Positions 49,669-62,081 of a stretch of 64,000 nucleotides of DNA are shown in pieces. Location: the NCBI GenBank assembly GCA_013365365.1, contig JABVXU010000021.1:62001-126000 (forward strand). The letters run 5' to 3'. The notes under the pieces are model-generated. The model saw only the letters and a program-made list of their open reading frames with translations. It was not told the DNA's origin and made no database searches. Each line of letters starts with the position of its first letter. Position 1 is the first letter of the stretch. Both the position numbers and the translations under genes were made by a program. Source of the DNA: Cruorifilaria tuberocauda. Lineage: Eukaryota > Nematoda > Chromadorea > Rhabditida > Onchocercidae.

Positions 49669-52311
49669 CTAATGCTCTTCCTCTTTAGTTTTCTTATTCT
49701 CCTTTTGTTTATCAGTTTGCTTTTCCGGTGTCTCCAATTTCAGACTATCCATTTGCTCTTCCATTTTCTTCCGCTTTACACTACTTTCCTGTTTTTCCGA
49801 TTTTCGATGAACTTTTTGCGACGTATCCTTTTCCGATTCTTTTTCAACCCCCTTATTCGATTCCTTCAAATCCATTTCTTCAGTCACGTACTTGCTTCCT
49901 TCTTTCAATATCGCAGCGCCAGCGTTAATTTCAGCTTCACATTTCATAAATGCTGCATAGAATTCATCCTTCGCTTTCCGCTCAAACTGATACTAAAAGC
50001 AATTATTAGAGAGATTCAGAAAAAGGAAATTGAATGAAATTAAAAAGTAATTGTAAAGTATGAAATAAAAGAATCAACCGCTACAGCTAAAATAAATTCG
50101 TTGAGATATTTAGTTGATCGTATAAAATTATAATAATTAAGATTTCTTCCATAGTTTCAATCGATAACAACATCAGTAGCTTATGTTGGCCACGTAAATA
50201 CAATCATTGTACGTTTTATCTCTTCGATTATGAAGTCGCCGAAGTAATGAAAAAAAAGAAATTCATGTTCACCACAAATCATGGATGACCTTTTTGATAA
50301 TTAAAGAAAGCGACAATTCATTTAAAATCAAATTCTTTCTTTCCAGTTTTTGTGCGAATACATCAAAATATTTTGGCATGAAAGAAACTTACACTTTTCA
50401 GCATCAGAACTTTCAGGCATTGCATGTGATGTCTATGAACCGCTTTATAACGCATTACCTTGAAAGTGATAAGTTTTTTGGAATTTGCATGACAAAAAAG
50501 TTTCAAATTTGATAAACATAATTTCAGCATAGTTAAGAAGAAAATGAACAAACTAACTTCATTTTCAACTCTTTCAAAGAATAACTGATGCTTATTCTTA
50601 GCTTCCTGTGCTCTCATAAGACGTTCCGGTGTTTTCCGCGCTTCAACACTCGCCATCGTTCGATCCATTTTATCCTTTAGATTATAGCATTTCTTAATAT
50701 CCTAAAAATAAAATGCCTATAATATTGTTCGAAAGATAAAACAGAATTTTTTTAAGATTGGCAATCCTTACAGTAAATGCCACTTTTATTTATCTTAAAT
50801 CATTCCACTTTTTGCTTTCTTTGAATAAATAATATCGTTAGAGTCAAGAAGATTTTTCTGTTTCCAGAGTTCATGAAGATCTTTTCTTTCAGTTCATTCC
50901 AACTTTGTGATTCGATGCTACGATTTACTTGAATAATAATTCTATTTGTAACTCCATTTTTGGTTCTGTTTATAGACAGCTGTTGGACGCATATAATGAT
51001 ATGGATATTAAGCCAATTCGAAAAATCCCACTTTCTCCAAGCATCAATTTGCAATACGTAGTGAATACAAGAGCGCATGAGAATTTTCTAAATTTATTTC
51101 CGAATCCTCAAACCCTAAACAATATAACTTTTGTTAATATTAGGTGAATGAAATGACCTTCATGAGACGTGGATAATCCTCTTGAATCCAACTTTTCATT
51201 GGTGTAACTACGCGTTGAAATGCTTCCATTTGAGCTTCACGTTCTTTTTTTGCAATTGAAATGCAAACATTGGCTGTTGCTTGAAGCGCTTCATAAAAGC
51301 TACCAGAAACAAAATATGGCATATACTGCAATAATTATCTTTATTCATGTCATTTTAAACATATTTATAAACAGCAAATATTGAAACTCATAATAAAGTC
51401 ATCATTATTATTATTGTGATGAACAGATATGCCTATATGTGATTTTCTGAGTTTGGCAAGTGCTACGGCGAGAGCACGCAAACTGAAAATCCATCTCCCC
51501 TTTTCACTCAACCCTCCCTCTATGCCTCTCTCCTCGTCTCGGTCTCCAAAAATTTAAACGATCCCTTGGAATTTGCTGGAATTTTTGCATTTCACAAGCA
51601 TCAATTCGTTCTTCTCGCTCACTGATAAAGGATTAACGGTAGTTCGATGTACTATGCTTAATGTTACGTGAGAAGTCACACAGCGTGATGGGATTAATGC
51701 TTCATACCGAGGAGAGGAAAAAAGTTTAAAACAAATTATACTTATATTCTACTCAACAGATCAAATATTGCATTATTATCAGAATGCTACAAAACTTTCT
51801 CTAACTTTTCAAAAATATTTGAATTTTTTAAAAAATATCAGATTTTTACTTATTTGCTTCTTTCATTTTTAGTCTTAAAGAGAATTGCTTACGATTCTTT
51901 TTCTTGAAAATAACCTTTTGCGCTACATTTGCCAATCGTTCCAAATCATTCTCTTTGGAATGTCGTGACGGTGGGATATTAATCAACTTTTCAATTGCTG
52001 TTACAACATTTACAGTGTACTCTTGTGTTATCTGAAGAATGATTACGGGTAAATTCATCATCAACTCATATTTAAGTAGGTCTGTGAATAATATTGATTG
52101 ATTGGTCAAACGGTCAGTTACTATTCTCATATCACAGGCACTTGTTTTCCAATGTTTCAACGTAAGCATAAAATATAATCTGTTTTAAATAATTAATTAA
52201 AGGTCAACAAATCATCAATTATTCTTGGCTAACCTTTATGAAGCCAACTGCTTTCTCGAAATTATCTGGATAAGCGGTGAGTTTTTTGATTTCACTCAAG
52301 GTTTTCGGCAT
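49669..52311 (-). CDS. BAR-domain membrane-curvature protein
   Basis: Six exons: 52311-52234, 52179-51915, 51325-51158, 50701-50558, 50458-50393, 49992-49669; about 347 residues. The order of helices is that of a BAR domain: a first helix (NFEKAVGFIK), a second (DMRIVTDRLTNQ to EYTVNVVTAIEKL), then VVTPMKSWIQEDYPRLMKDI with KKCYNLKDKMDRTMASVEARK, then KHQLFFERVENEVMRYKAVH. BAR dimers are banana-shaped and bind curved membranes. The last 70 residues are a Lys/Glu-rich tail with no SH3 domain. The ATG follows a TTTCTAG acceptor by two bases, a clear spliced-leader start. One problem: exon 1 ends in phase 0 but exon 2 starts in a phase that needs two carried bases, so either a splice site is wrong or the sequence has an indel. 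Exons 2 to 6 fit each other perfectly. Confidence 0.78.
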
Positions 52312-53536
52312 TACTAGAAATCAATATTATGCTTACGTAAACTTTGAAAAACTTATAGAAATAAAAACGAGATGAAATGAAATATTCGGAATAAATTGTT
52401 CACTTACAACCTGTTTGTCTTATGCAACCGTTTCGGAAGTAATATGTCGATGAAATGATATTATTCCTCCTTTGTTACACCTTCATTAGAAATTTTCAAA
52501 AATAAATGCATTATTCATTTTCTTAATATTTCCAGTTGAATTCGAAATTTTTTAAATGCTGAATGATTTCGTACGGAATTTCCTCTTTTTTAAATATATT
52601 TAGCAATGTTTTTGAACAATTTTTCAACAAATTATTAAAATGCATAAATCACTTCAAAATATTCAGCGACATAAAGGATTGATAAGTTCTAGCAGTAATA
52701 ATAGTAAATTTTTGCCATTTAGTTTCAGAATATCACATTTATAATATTTAGATTGATTAACCAAAAAAAAACTTTTTACTTTTTGTTAAATGAAATTTTT
52801 GAAATTGAAAAATTTTTTACTTTGTGTTCAGAGGACTAAAATTTGTACACCGTTGGGGAGATATTCAACTTTATATTATTCATCAAAATACTTTTAAAAA
52901 GTCTAAAAAGTTTCGAAGTTCATGGTATTGATTATGATGATCACTAGTGATAGATATCTGTTAGAATAGAATAGAAATTAAGTGGAAATTTTAGAAATTG
53001 AAATTAGAAAAGACGAATGAATTGCTGTAAATTTAAAGATAACATGTCTTCATATATGATGCCGCAAACTCGATGTAAATAAAAAATTACAACAAATAAA
53101 TTTGAAACATTAGCGTTTGTCAACTTCAATCAAATTAATGTGACAGCTTGCACCCGATTTGAATCAATCGTAATCTGAGTTTAATCAGTTCGTGATTTCG
53201 AATTGTTATTCTTATGATGATGAAAGAATATGATTTGTTGCGATATTACTCATGTCCTAATATCTAGAAAATAGTGATTAGTCTGCGGTAAGCTTTGATC
53301 GTCACACTGCTAACCTGATTTCATTCATCATTGTGCCAGTTGTAATAAAGAAGTTTAAATAAGTTTGACACTTAAGATCTCTTCTGTCTAATTTCGCAAA
53401 TAGAGTTTAACAAGTTTAGTAAGATTTTGAAATTTATTAGGGATGCATTTTCTTCTTCACCTGATCAATCAATTGTTATCATCTTCGTCGCATTTGTTGC
53501 ACCTAAAATGAGTTATGTGAATCAATGAATTATGAA
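52312..53536. other. upstream region of the BAR gene
   Basis: AT-rich. It should carry the promoter of the BAR/EHD-like pair, since the spliced-leader acceptor of the BAR mRNA is at 52314-52315. No exon recognised. Confidence 0.45.
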
Positions 53537-53549
53537 TTATGAATTATGA
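53527..53549 (+). repeat. three tandem copies of a 7-base unit
   Basis: GAATTAT occurs three times in a row. The stop codon of the small minus-strand gene lies inside it (53537-53539). Confidence 0.8.
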
Positions 53550-54229
53550 GACATAAAATCCGGTATGCTTCGAAGATCATCTTGTGTTAAATCAATATGA
53601 TCCCATGCGCGCCAATCGCTTGATCGTAATAATTTTCCGGATATGAATAACTTACTGGAATTCGCAATCCTGAAATTTGATTTTTTACGAAGTTCAAATA
53701 ATGGTTAATATTAAAATCGATATTTAAAAAGAAGAAATTTTAATTTCTTATCTGCGTATTAGAAAATCTTTATGAATTTTTCTTTTCTTTCGCCAAAAAT
53801 GAAAACATAATTGAATGTGCTAATTAAATAATTCCAAATCAATTCCCAGAATTCTTTTTAAGCAATCATTAGAAAATACACAGAGTTGAAAAATACTAAA
53901 ATGTTTTCTCGTCAATTAAAAATTGTAGATATTGTTATTATTATTATTGTCAAAAAATTTCATTAGAAAGTCGTTAAAAAGCACAGTAATTACTTTATCA
54001 CCTCACCCCCTAGAAGATACCATAATAGGAAAGCTTCGTGCTTACAAGATTTGGAGAGAACTTTCTCATCCTCAAAGATATCAATGTTGTTGCTCAAAAT
54101 ATGTGAAATAAAATTGCTTTACTCACTCATGAATCCATACCTTGGAGGAACCAATGACAATTCCAGGATCAATTGATGCAATTGTAGAGGCGCATCTGTA
54201 TGTAGACGTTTCATGCTTGCTTCTTGCAT
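53537..54229 (-). CDS. small conserved-looking protein of unknown function
   Basis: Two exons, 54229-54141 and 53669-53537, give 73 residues. An acceptor AACAACAG (to 54239) lies nine bases before the ATG, fitting a spliced-leader start. The internal donor (AAG|GTATGG) and acceptor (TTTCAG) are strong and in phase. The protein is half helical-looking (QEASMKRLHTDAPLQLHQLI), then has a basic patch (PPRRIANSSKLFISGKLLRS) and a Trp/Asp-rich end (DWRAWDHIDLTQDDLRSIPD). There is no signal peptide or membrane segment. I do not recognise the family. An upstream exon is possible because the acceptor is also in phase 0 with an open frame before the ATG. Confidence 0.6.
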
Positions 54230-54238
54230 TGAAATTTC

Positions 54239-57200
54239 CTGTTGTTAAATTAAAGATTTCATTGAATTTGTTATTGAAGAGCTTCTTTTCATGTATTCTT
54301 CTGATATAGATGTGAATGTCTTATCATTTTTACATTTAATTACTTTGTTCTCATATCTTCCTGACAATATCTCTCGGGCCACTCATTCTTTGATATCTTC
54401 ATTGAAAAAACTTTCTACATCAGTTTTGCAAGGTAAATGCAAGAAGTATTATTATAGACATCGTAATTGGGAGATGTGCAAGTGTGCTAAATCTTCTTGG
54501 ATTGTTCCATCAATTCTGCAAATCTTAAATAACATCGTTTCACCCTGATAAAATGTTTCAGCGATTAAAAGAACTCTTCATTTCATTTTATCACTCTAAA
54601 GCATACTATATTAATTATTATTTATAGCTTTTTTCCGCTTAATCTTACTTTCTACTTTGCTTGTATTTAGAACTCCTAATAAAATTTTATTCTTGTAACT
54701 TATTCGCAAAATATAGTATGAAACTCTTCCAAATATTATATATTATTCAGAATACTGCGGAATGAGAATAGTAAAGTTTGGAACATTAAGGACTATTTTA
54801 TATTTAAATGACTGTTATTTTTTTCCAACATCATTCGAGAATAATCACAACAAGTACACGATTCAAAGAAATTGTGCACATTAGGGATGGATTATATTCA
54901 TCCATATAATTAATCGATGAAGAGAAGAGCAGAAGGTAGAAACTAGATGAAGATGTAAGGTTGTCACTTCACTGAGTGCACTGATAAGAGGTGGAGAGAG
55001 AGGACGAGGGAAAAAAGCGACAGATGAGGACAAAGAAATGACATTTCCTTGCATTGATTGAGTTATTTCATGAAATACTCAATAGTTAACCAGGGTATTT
55101 GCAGATCAAACGGTTATTCCCGAAAGATGCTTGTTCTTCCAGCAAATCAGCATTTCAATTACCGAATTCTCCTAACCAAGCAAGAGCCATCCCACGACAG
55201 ATGAATATTTCGCTATTCTATTAATTCACTGGATCGTTGTTACCAAAACGAAAATACCAGAATTCCCCGAATACTCTATTTCCAAAAAATCCGTCAAGTA
55301 ATAATATCTCACGTATATTTTGCTATATCCAGACTATTTTTTCGTAATGAATTCATTCTATTACATCTCGAAACTATCTGTCTATGGCACTAATCTCATA
55401 TAAAAACATTATGCAATAGATGCTATGCGAAAGGAGAAAAGACATGTTTTTATTTCACACACTTCTGAAGTTACAGAAAGTAATACAATATATTTCATAA
55501 TAAAACAATAAACAGTGAACAATGTAAAAAACAAACACATCAACCTCAGAAATGTTGAAAGAGAAACTTTAACTTGGATGTTTGGGAATAATTTAATTAG
55601 TCATCTAGCGTATAAAAAAAAGACACTTCTGAAAAGACATTCGACATTTCCCACAATACTTTTAATTCTTCTTTCGAAACTTTCCACGACTTTTAAGAGA
55701 CTTATACACCAGATAACATACATTCCAATCAACTTCAAATTCGATTTATTTTGAAGTCCAGAAATGAAATAATATAAAACGATTTGCATTTCAATTGCAT
55801 TACTGAATGAGCAACAGAAATATTCCAAAAAGCATGAAAGTGCTACTATGGTGTTAAAATACATGAGAAAACTATTCCCCACCAAAGGAGGAGAGATATA
55901 ACATCTGTGGTATCACAGTAAAGACCATTTAAAAATACAGAACTTTATCACGATTATAGAAAATCCATAAAGTAACCCAGATCCATCAAATCTCACCTTA
56001 AAACCTCTGAAAAGCTATATTTGTTCTGCTCTCTCTAAACAAGGCAAATTCAGCAAATTTTATAAAATTCGTTTAAAATAATAAACTAAAGCGCTATTAA
56101 TTTAACTCAAAGATCTGTCGTCTCACAGAATCCAATCTATATTAATAATTCTTTTCAAAAGATTGAATCTGGGAATACAAAATGAATTAAAATTGAAATA
56201 ATTTAAATAAATACTGATATTTCTACAAAATCGTCAAATCTTTCACTTTTTTTTAGAAACCCTACAAGCAGGAATAGCAGGTCAGTTTTCCTTTCATCCT
56301 TTCACAGAAAGGAGTGCATGACTAATTCCACAGCCGCCTACGGTCTTCAGTCTTTGATAGCAAACAAGAAAGAACTCGATCTTTCAGATTTATTTAAACA
56401 GATATGCTGCTATTAATTTAAGTCCCATCATTACAGAAATAAGGAAAATTTTCGAAAACGAGATTAAGTGAAAACTTAACAATGGATAAAGAATGATCCT
56501 TCAATAAACAATAAGAAACATTTCAAGCAGAAGTTGATGTTTTAAAACCGTCAAAAAAAAAATCTCTTCGAAACAATGTCAACGGAACCCACCGATCCAC
56601 TTGTTGCAAAACTATTCCAATCATAACTAGTGTTGTCATACGTAAAAATCCTTTAGCTGTCTGTAAGGATAGTCAACATCGAGAACTGTAATTTCTTCCA
56701 TAATTCAACAAATTGTTCCAGAAAATGAAACTTACTTGATAAAATAAATCTGCGAGAAGAAATAACACAATATAATTAATGAACAATAACCACTTATATT
56801 TGATAGAAATTACAAACTTCTAAAATTTTCTCAAGAAGATGAATTATTTAATATGGAAACAACACATAAACAACATATAATTTGAGTCATATGAATGTTA
56901 CCTTTTTTGCGGTCAAACTGGAAATCCTGAAGAAAAACAAGAACCAATCTTGTGGTTCTGACTCATTCCATCGTAGCTGCCTTTCTTTCAACTTTTCAAC
57001 CATTTTGAAAAAGCAGAAAAAATTGGGAATCACTAAGATAGGAGCAGCTTGTGATTATCACCTCTTGCTTCTGCAGAAACTAAGCAACTTCGTACAGAAG
57101 TACTGCAAAAAATGAAGCGAAGATCCAGGGGACCAGGGCTAATTAAACAAAACTCAAATCTCAATCGCTTGATTTCAGAAATGATGGTGTTGCTTAGTTA

Positions 57201-57347
57201 CAACCTTATAAGAAAACACATATAGCCAAAATAATACTGCGATGGTACTGGAACATCTTTCTCGTCTAATACCAAAATCCCAGTTGTAAAAGCATGATAT
57301 GTGGCATAACCCAGCTCCAAATCAGATACGATCTTATTTCACTTAAT
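54239..57347. other. 3.1-kb intergenic region
   Basis: No exon with good borders was found on either strand. Open frames such as 54291-54548, 55515-55754 and 56882-57115 (+) and 55601-55885 (-) lack splice sites, start context and domains. A purine-rich stretch lies at about 54985-55037. It would hold the promoter of the small gene and the 3' UTR of the HMG-box gene. Confidence 0.5.
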
Positions 57348-60300
57348 TTATGAGGCTGATTGTGGCAATGACTGGCTGCCATGTTGCTGCTGTTTAGTTA
57401 CAGCTTGATGGTGCAACATATGATATTGGTCTAAGTAATGTTGCGGCGATGCCAGAGTACTCTTCTCTCCTGAAATTGGATCAATATTGAAATTCTTATT
57501 GTAGAAGATTAAAATAAAATTATGTAAGCTACAGTTACATCACTATCATCTGACTCATAAAAATTTGTTCATAAAAATGTAAAATTCGGACTAGCTTGTT
57601 CCAGTACTAAATCAGTCCAAACCTTCGACAGTGATTCGCCTATTTGATGGTATATCCTATTTTTCAAATGATCTTTCTTTCCGCGAAAAAAATTCTGCGC
57701 TTCTTAATGACAGTTTCTTATTTCATGCAAATTGGCAAAATTATACTCACCTGGTTGAGGAAAAGCGGGTTCACAAAGGGACGTATAATATAACTCTAAC
57801 ATTTGATGCATAGTAGCCGATAAATTTGGATGCGAATTGTTTTGTTGCAATGATTGTGCTGTTTGCTGGTTTCGCTGAAGTGAAAATGATACGACATTTA
57901 CTTTCCCTGACTAAAATAATTAGTGCTACCAACTTTCATTACTGAAACAATTTAATGTCAGTTTTCGAATTTCATTCTTATAGTTCAATGTATTTAAGCC
58001 AGTAACAAATTACTAGAGGTTTTTTATATACCCTTGATCAAAACGGAAAAAAACATTAAACCAATCACGAAAGCAGAGTCGATTCTATTTACTCAGTTTC
58101 GACTTTTTAAAGTCTATTCGAGAAGAATTTTACCACACATTCCCTCCTCAATTAATAACAAAATTCCAAAATTTACTTGAGAGAGGTGTTGCGGCGTCCG
58201 TACATTAACTGCTTGTGCCAGTATGACCGTTCCTGGAGGAGCTGAAGTGAGCGCTGCAAACGTATTTTGCGGAGACAATTAAAAATTTCATTGCAAAATA
58301 ATAAAAGTAACAGGAAAGAAAACAGTAAATCTAAACGTTTTGACTTGAATAAAAAAACTGAAAAATTTACTTTGTGCTGGAACTTGAGCATATACCACAT
58401 TGCCATTGACGCATCCGTCTGAAAAATTTCTAGTATTCAGCACCAATTATAAATTACTTTACTTCAGAAAAACAGGTTCAAGAAGCAGTAATCAAAACAA
58501 CAGCCAATTTTATAGAATCACTGATGTTAAATTAAACGCTTGGGACAAACAGAAAGCAGTTTTGAAATAATCACTTTATCAGTCATAAAGTGATGTAATT
58601 ATCATAGACGAAGAGTTAAATAAAAATTTACTCATTTTCGGAGTTGATGGAGAAGCAAATGCAACTGGTGTTGAGCCTCCATTATTTAGTGGTCCACTTG
58701 GTGCAGTATCAAAAGTTATATTTGATGACTCCGTTTTCATCAGGATTTTGGATAATTTTTTCCGCTGCGGATGGTAAACCAAATTCGGGTTATCTTTCAA
58801 AGCCTGAAAGATAGATGGAATATGATTAGACAGAACAGGAATTCATGTCCTGTGGTATGACCATCTTGATCCAACAAGACTACCATTTTCTTTGAGGTGT
58901 ACGCTATTCTTTACAAAAGAAAAAAAGCTACCCAAATCATCCTGTTGAGTTAGAAGCCACAACTAATTTGTTTGTTGTGAATGAAAGATAAATTAGAAGA
59001 TAGGGTAGTAAAAAATTGCACGAACTAGGAAACAGTAGTGGAAGCACCACATAAACAAGCGCTGACACACACCCACACAGGCATACATACACATACACAC
59101 ACACAGACAAACACAAACATCATATACACAAATATATCCGAAGAAGAGGTCTGTCTATGTCAAAGAAGGGGAAGCAGATCACCCCCAGCCACTGAGAAAT
59201 GCTTCTCGAAATTACGTACGCTCTCCTACAACTGCCTGCTCCTTCATTTCACTCTCCACCGTTCCTTCGTATATCCATTCAAACATCCATACGCGACAGA
59301 AATTATTCCCGAATGTTTGCAGTGATTTCCAAATGAAAGAGTTAGTAAGAAGGGAAAGAAATAACAATTCATTCCACAAACACCAAACAGGAAAAGAAAA
59401 AGAAAGGTAAACCACTATTTTTTCCTCCGAACATACAGCAATGACATGAGTCAAACTTATATAGAAGAACCATTTACAAACTTTTACTCAACTGTATCAG
59501 CGAAAAAATTTTTTCATTAACTAGACGAAAGTTCAGAACTTCTTATCATACGGCTTTAATAAAACATTTCCGAATATAGAGTATAAGTTCATTTTCTATT
59601 TTTTACATGTTTTATTTCCCTAATCACCTCTAAAGTATCAAAATATTTCTTTTTCGATCCAGTCTCTTCTTTTTCTCAAAAGATGAAGCGCATACATTTT
59701 ATCTTACTTTTGTCAAAAATGCTTGAAAAGAATTTCAAAAAATTATCAAAAAAGCATGCCAAAATAAATGCTGAATGGATTGAAAGCGACAGAAGAGGGT
59801 AAGCAATAAATAAAATGCTTTATATAATAATTTCTATATTCTTATAAGCTTAAAATCTATGAAGAATCAGTAAAAACTATTTTATTACTGCCATAAGACT
59901 GTATTAAGACGGCTGAAATCCTTTTGCAATGAGCAAAACACGTACATAAACATATGAACACACATATACACACATACTGGAAGATGGATGTACTATGGCA
60001 GCTACTGACGCAAAATGACTAAAGTGAACAAACAGCATCAAAAGAGAGCTAAATAAAAGTGCTTTGTGTAAGTTTATATGTATGTTGGGTATACGTGCGT
60101 GTGTATTGTGTGAACGTGGATAAATACCTATGTATTTGTCTGTGTGTATGTATATTGCACATGCGTGCATATAAGCGCATAATGTGTGCATGTTCATGCG
60201 GGCCGTGCTTTTACTATGACCTCCCTAGTTTAAACACAATTTAATGATATTTCTCTCAATGTGCTCCCCATATTTTTGAATATATCTAGGAGAGTGTGAA

Positions 60301-62073
60301 CTTTTGCAGTCATCCTTGGAGTACCTGTGAGAATTCATGATTGCTTCCATAGTAACGTAATAGTTGCAGAGTACTTATGTGTCAGCAAAAATTATTGAAT
60401 AACTAAGAAAAATAATCCAACAAATTCAGTAGGCAAGTATATTTCCTAAAGACAAATGCTTCCAGAATAGACAATTAAGTCGATTGCTATGCACACAAAG
60501 TATGAGGAACATTTAAATAATTGTTTCTGCTAAAGTTCCACTTACAAAGATAAGAAAAAAAGCACTAAAATATCTAAGTACCCTTTTGCTAAAAAATGAA
60601 ATGGAGGTGGACAGAAAACTCCCATTTCGTTTACTGTTTGTCAGGTTTTATACTTCTAGTACCTGTCCGATAAACATTATTAATAAGAACAGCAAATTTC
60701 TACACTAAAATGGAAATAATGCGATAATAAAGAAATAACATATAATACTTACTTTTTTATGATCCAACCGATTCTGCTTGGATGCCTCAAAATATTGTCG
60801 TTTTTCCTTCTCACTCATATTTTTCCATTTTTCGCCCATCTAAAACATAATTAGAAATAGCTAATGAAATAGATAACTATTTCCAAATATTTGGATACAT
60901 GCTTACAATTCTGCTTGCTTCATGCATTTTCATATTTGGATTCAAAGCCAGTAACTTCTTCCGCTCTTGCTTTGTGAATATCATGTAAGCGTTTAGCGGT
61001 CTTCTAATGAACTGGTGATCGTCTGCAATAATGCTTATATTTCTTATGATTTTTGCTTAAAATTATTTGTTGGAACAAATAAGTATTAAACGAGGAGTAT
61101 GATAATTTAACGCGTATTCTCATTCTCCTCAATTCTTTACAAAGGGAGTGTTCTTCACTAATTATATATGCAAAGCTAAGATCGAAAAACTCAATGTAGT
61201 AAAAAAGAGAAAGCTTAAAAGTAAAAATATTGATCTGAATCAACTTTGATACTTGACAGAAACCTGCAGGCGAAGCGGACTGTATTCGATGCATATAGAT
61301 GTTGTTCGGTAAACTAACAACATGAGATGGACTTTCCACCCCAGAATTTTCACCAACATTGCTTTGATATCTAAAATGGAATGCCATCAAAAAGTAGAAC
61401 ATAAAATTATTTTATACAAAAAATGACCGCTAGAATCCCAAACGATCATTAAAATTACGTCTTTAAAATACTGTGTACGCAGATTTTATTGTAACACGCT
61501 ATGCGGTATGCGTCAATTCTTGCCAAAGAGAATTTGTCCTTTAAGATATTCTGAGATCTTGACTAACTTTCAACAAAACATTAGTTAGTTTTTGACGAAT
61601 TCTACTTTTCGATCGATTTGTCTGGCGATAGTGCTCTTATAGCATAATTAAAAAATTTTCCGTAGAAATAATAACTCCGTAGCCAGCATAATATTAAGAA
61701 CGCCTGGTCCTATATAATAAAGGATAAAGTAAATAGAAAGATTAGAAAAGCTTACAAAAAGCTCAAGAAATATTTTGAAGAGAGTATAATTTTGAATATA
61801 ATTATTTGAATAAAATTATCTGGCGTTCTAAAAGTATGACTAAAGGAAAAAACTTGATTGTTTGCTCTCCTCCCTTGTTCAATGAACAAGAGTAATAATA
61901 TTGAATAACCAAAATCTTACGACGTCTGTTGAATATAATCTGCTCAATGGCTAGAAAAAATACCCATTAAAGCAGGCTCCTTGACTGTCGGGTAGTGAGG
62001 ATGACGCCGCTGGTGAAGATGATTCGCTAGTGGAAACCAATGGGGTCGAACTGCGACTTTCATCCACGGACAT
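57348..62073 (-). CDS. SOX-like HMG-box transcription factor
   Basis: Nine exons: 62073-61964, 61370-61264, 61022-60907, 60839-60753, 58803-58632, 58418-58371, 58253-58177, 57874-57751, 57469-57348; 320 residues. The HMG box spans about residues 74-155 and is split over three exons: FIRRPLNAYMIFTKQERKKL, NPNMKMHEASRI, then MGEKWKNMSEKEKRQYFEAS, then NPNLVYHPQRKK. The RPLNAYM start and the basic YHPQRKK end are typical of sequence-specific (SOX/TCF class) boxes; the usual RPMNAFMVW of SOX is changed to RPLNAYMIF. The N-terminus is Ser-rich (MSVDESRSSTP). The C-terminal half is Gln/His/Pro-rich, as in activation domains. The ATG lies eight bases after an acceptor (62082-62083), so the mRNA is probably spliced-leader capped. 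Intron 4 (1.95 kb) holds CA/TG repeats. Assignment to a particular SOX group is not possible by eye. Confidence 0.87.
59064..59130 (+). repeat. CA-rich microsatellite
   Basis: Interrupted (CA)n and (CATA)n repeats in the fourth intron of the HMG-box gene. Confidence 0.8.
59938..60195 (+). repeat. CA-rich then TG-rich repeats facing each other
   Basis: A CA/CATA-rich run (59938-59980) is followed by a longer TG/TATG-rich run (about 60067-60195). The two are roughly complementary and lie in the same intron as the CA repeat at 59064, so they could fold back in DNA or pre-mRNA. Confidence 0.7.
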
Positions 62074-62081
62074 TCAATCCC

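Noticed and set aside
49672..50037. Plus-strand 121-codon ORF
   Set aside because: It is the antisense shadow of the Lys/Glu-rich last exon of the BAR gene.
59904..60244. Cys- and His-rich ORFs on both strands
   Set aside because: They are translations of CA/TG microsatellite sequence inside an intron.
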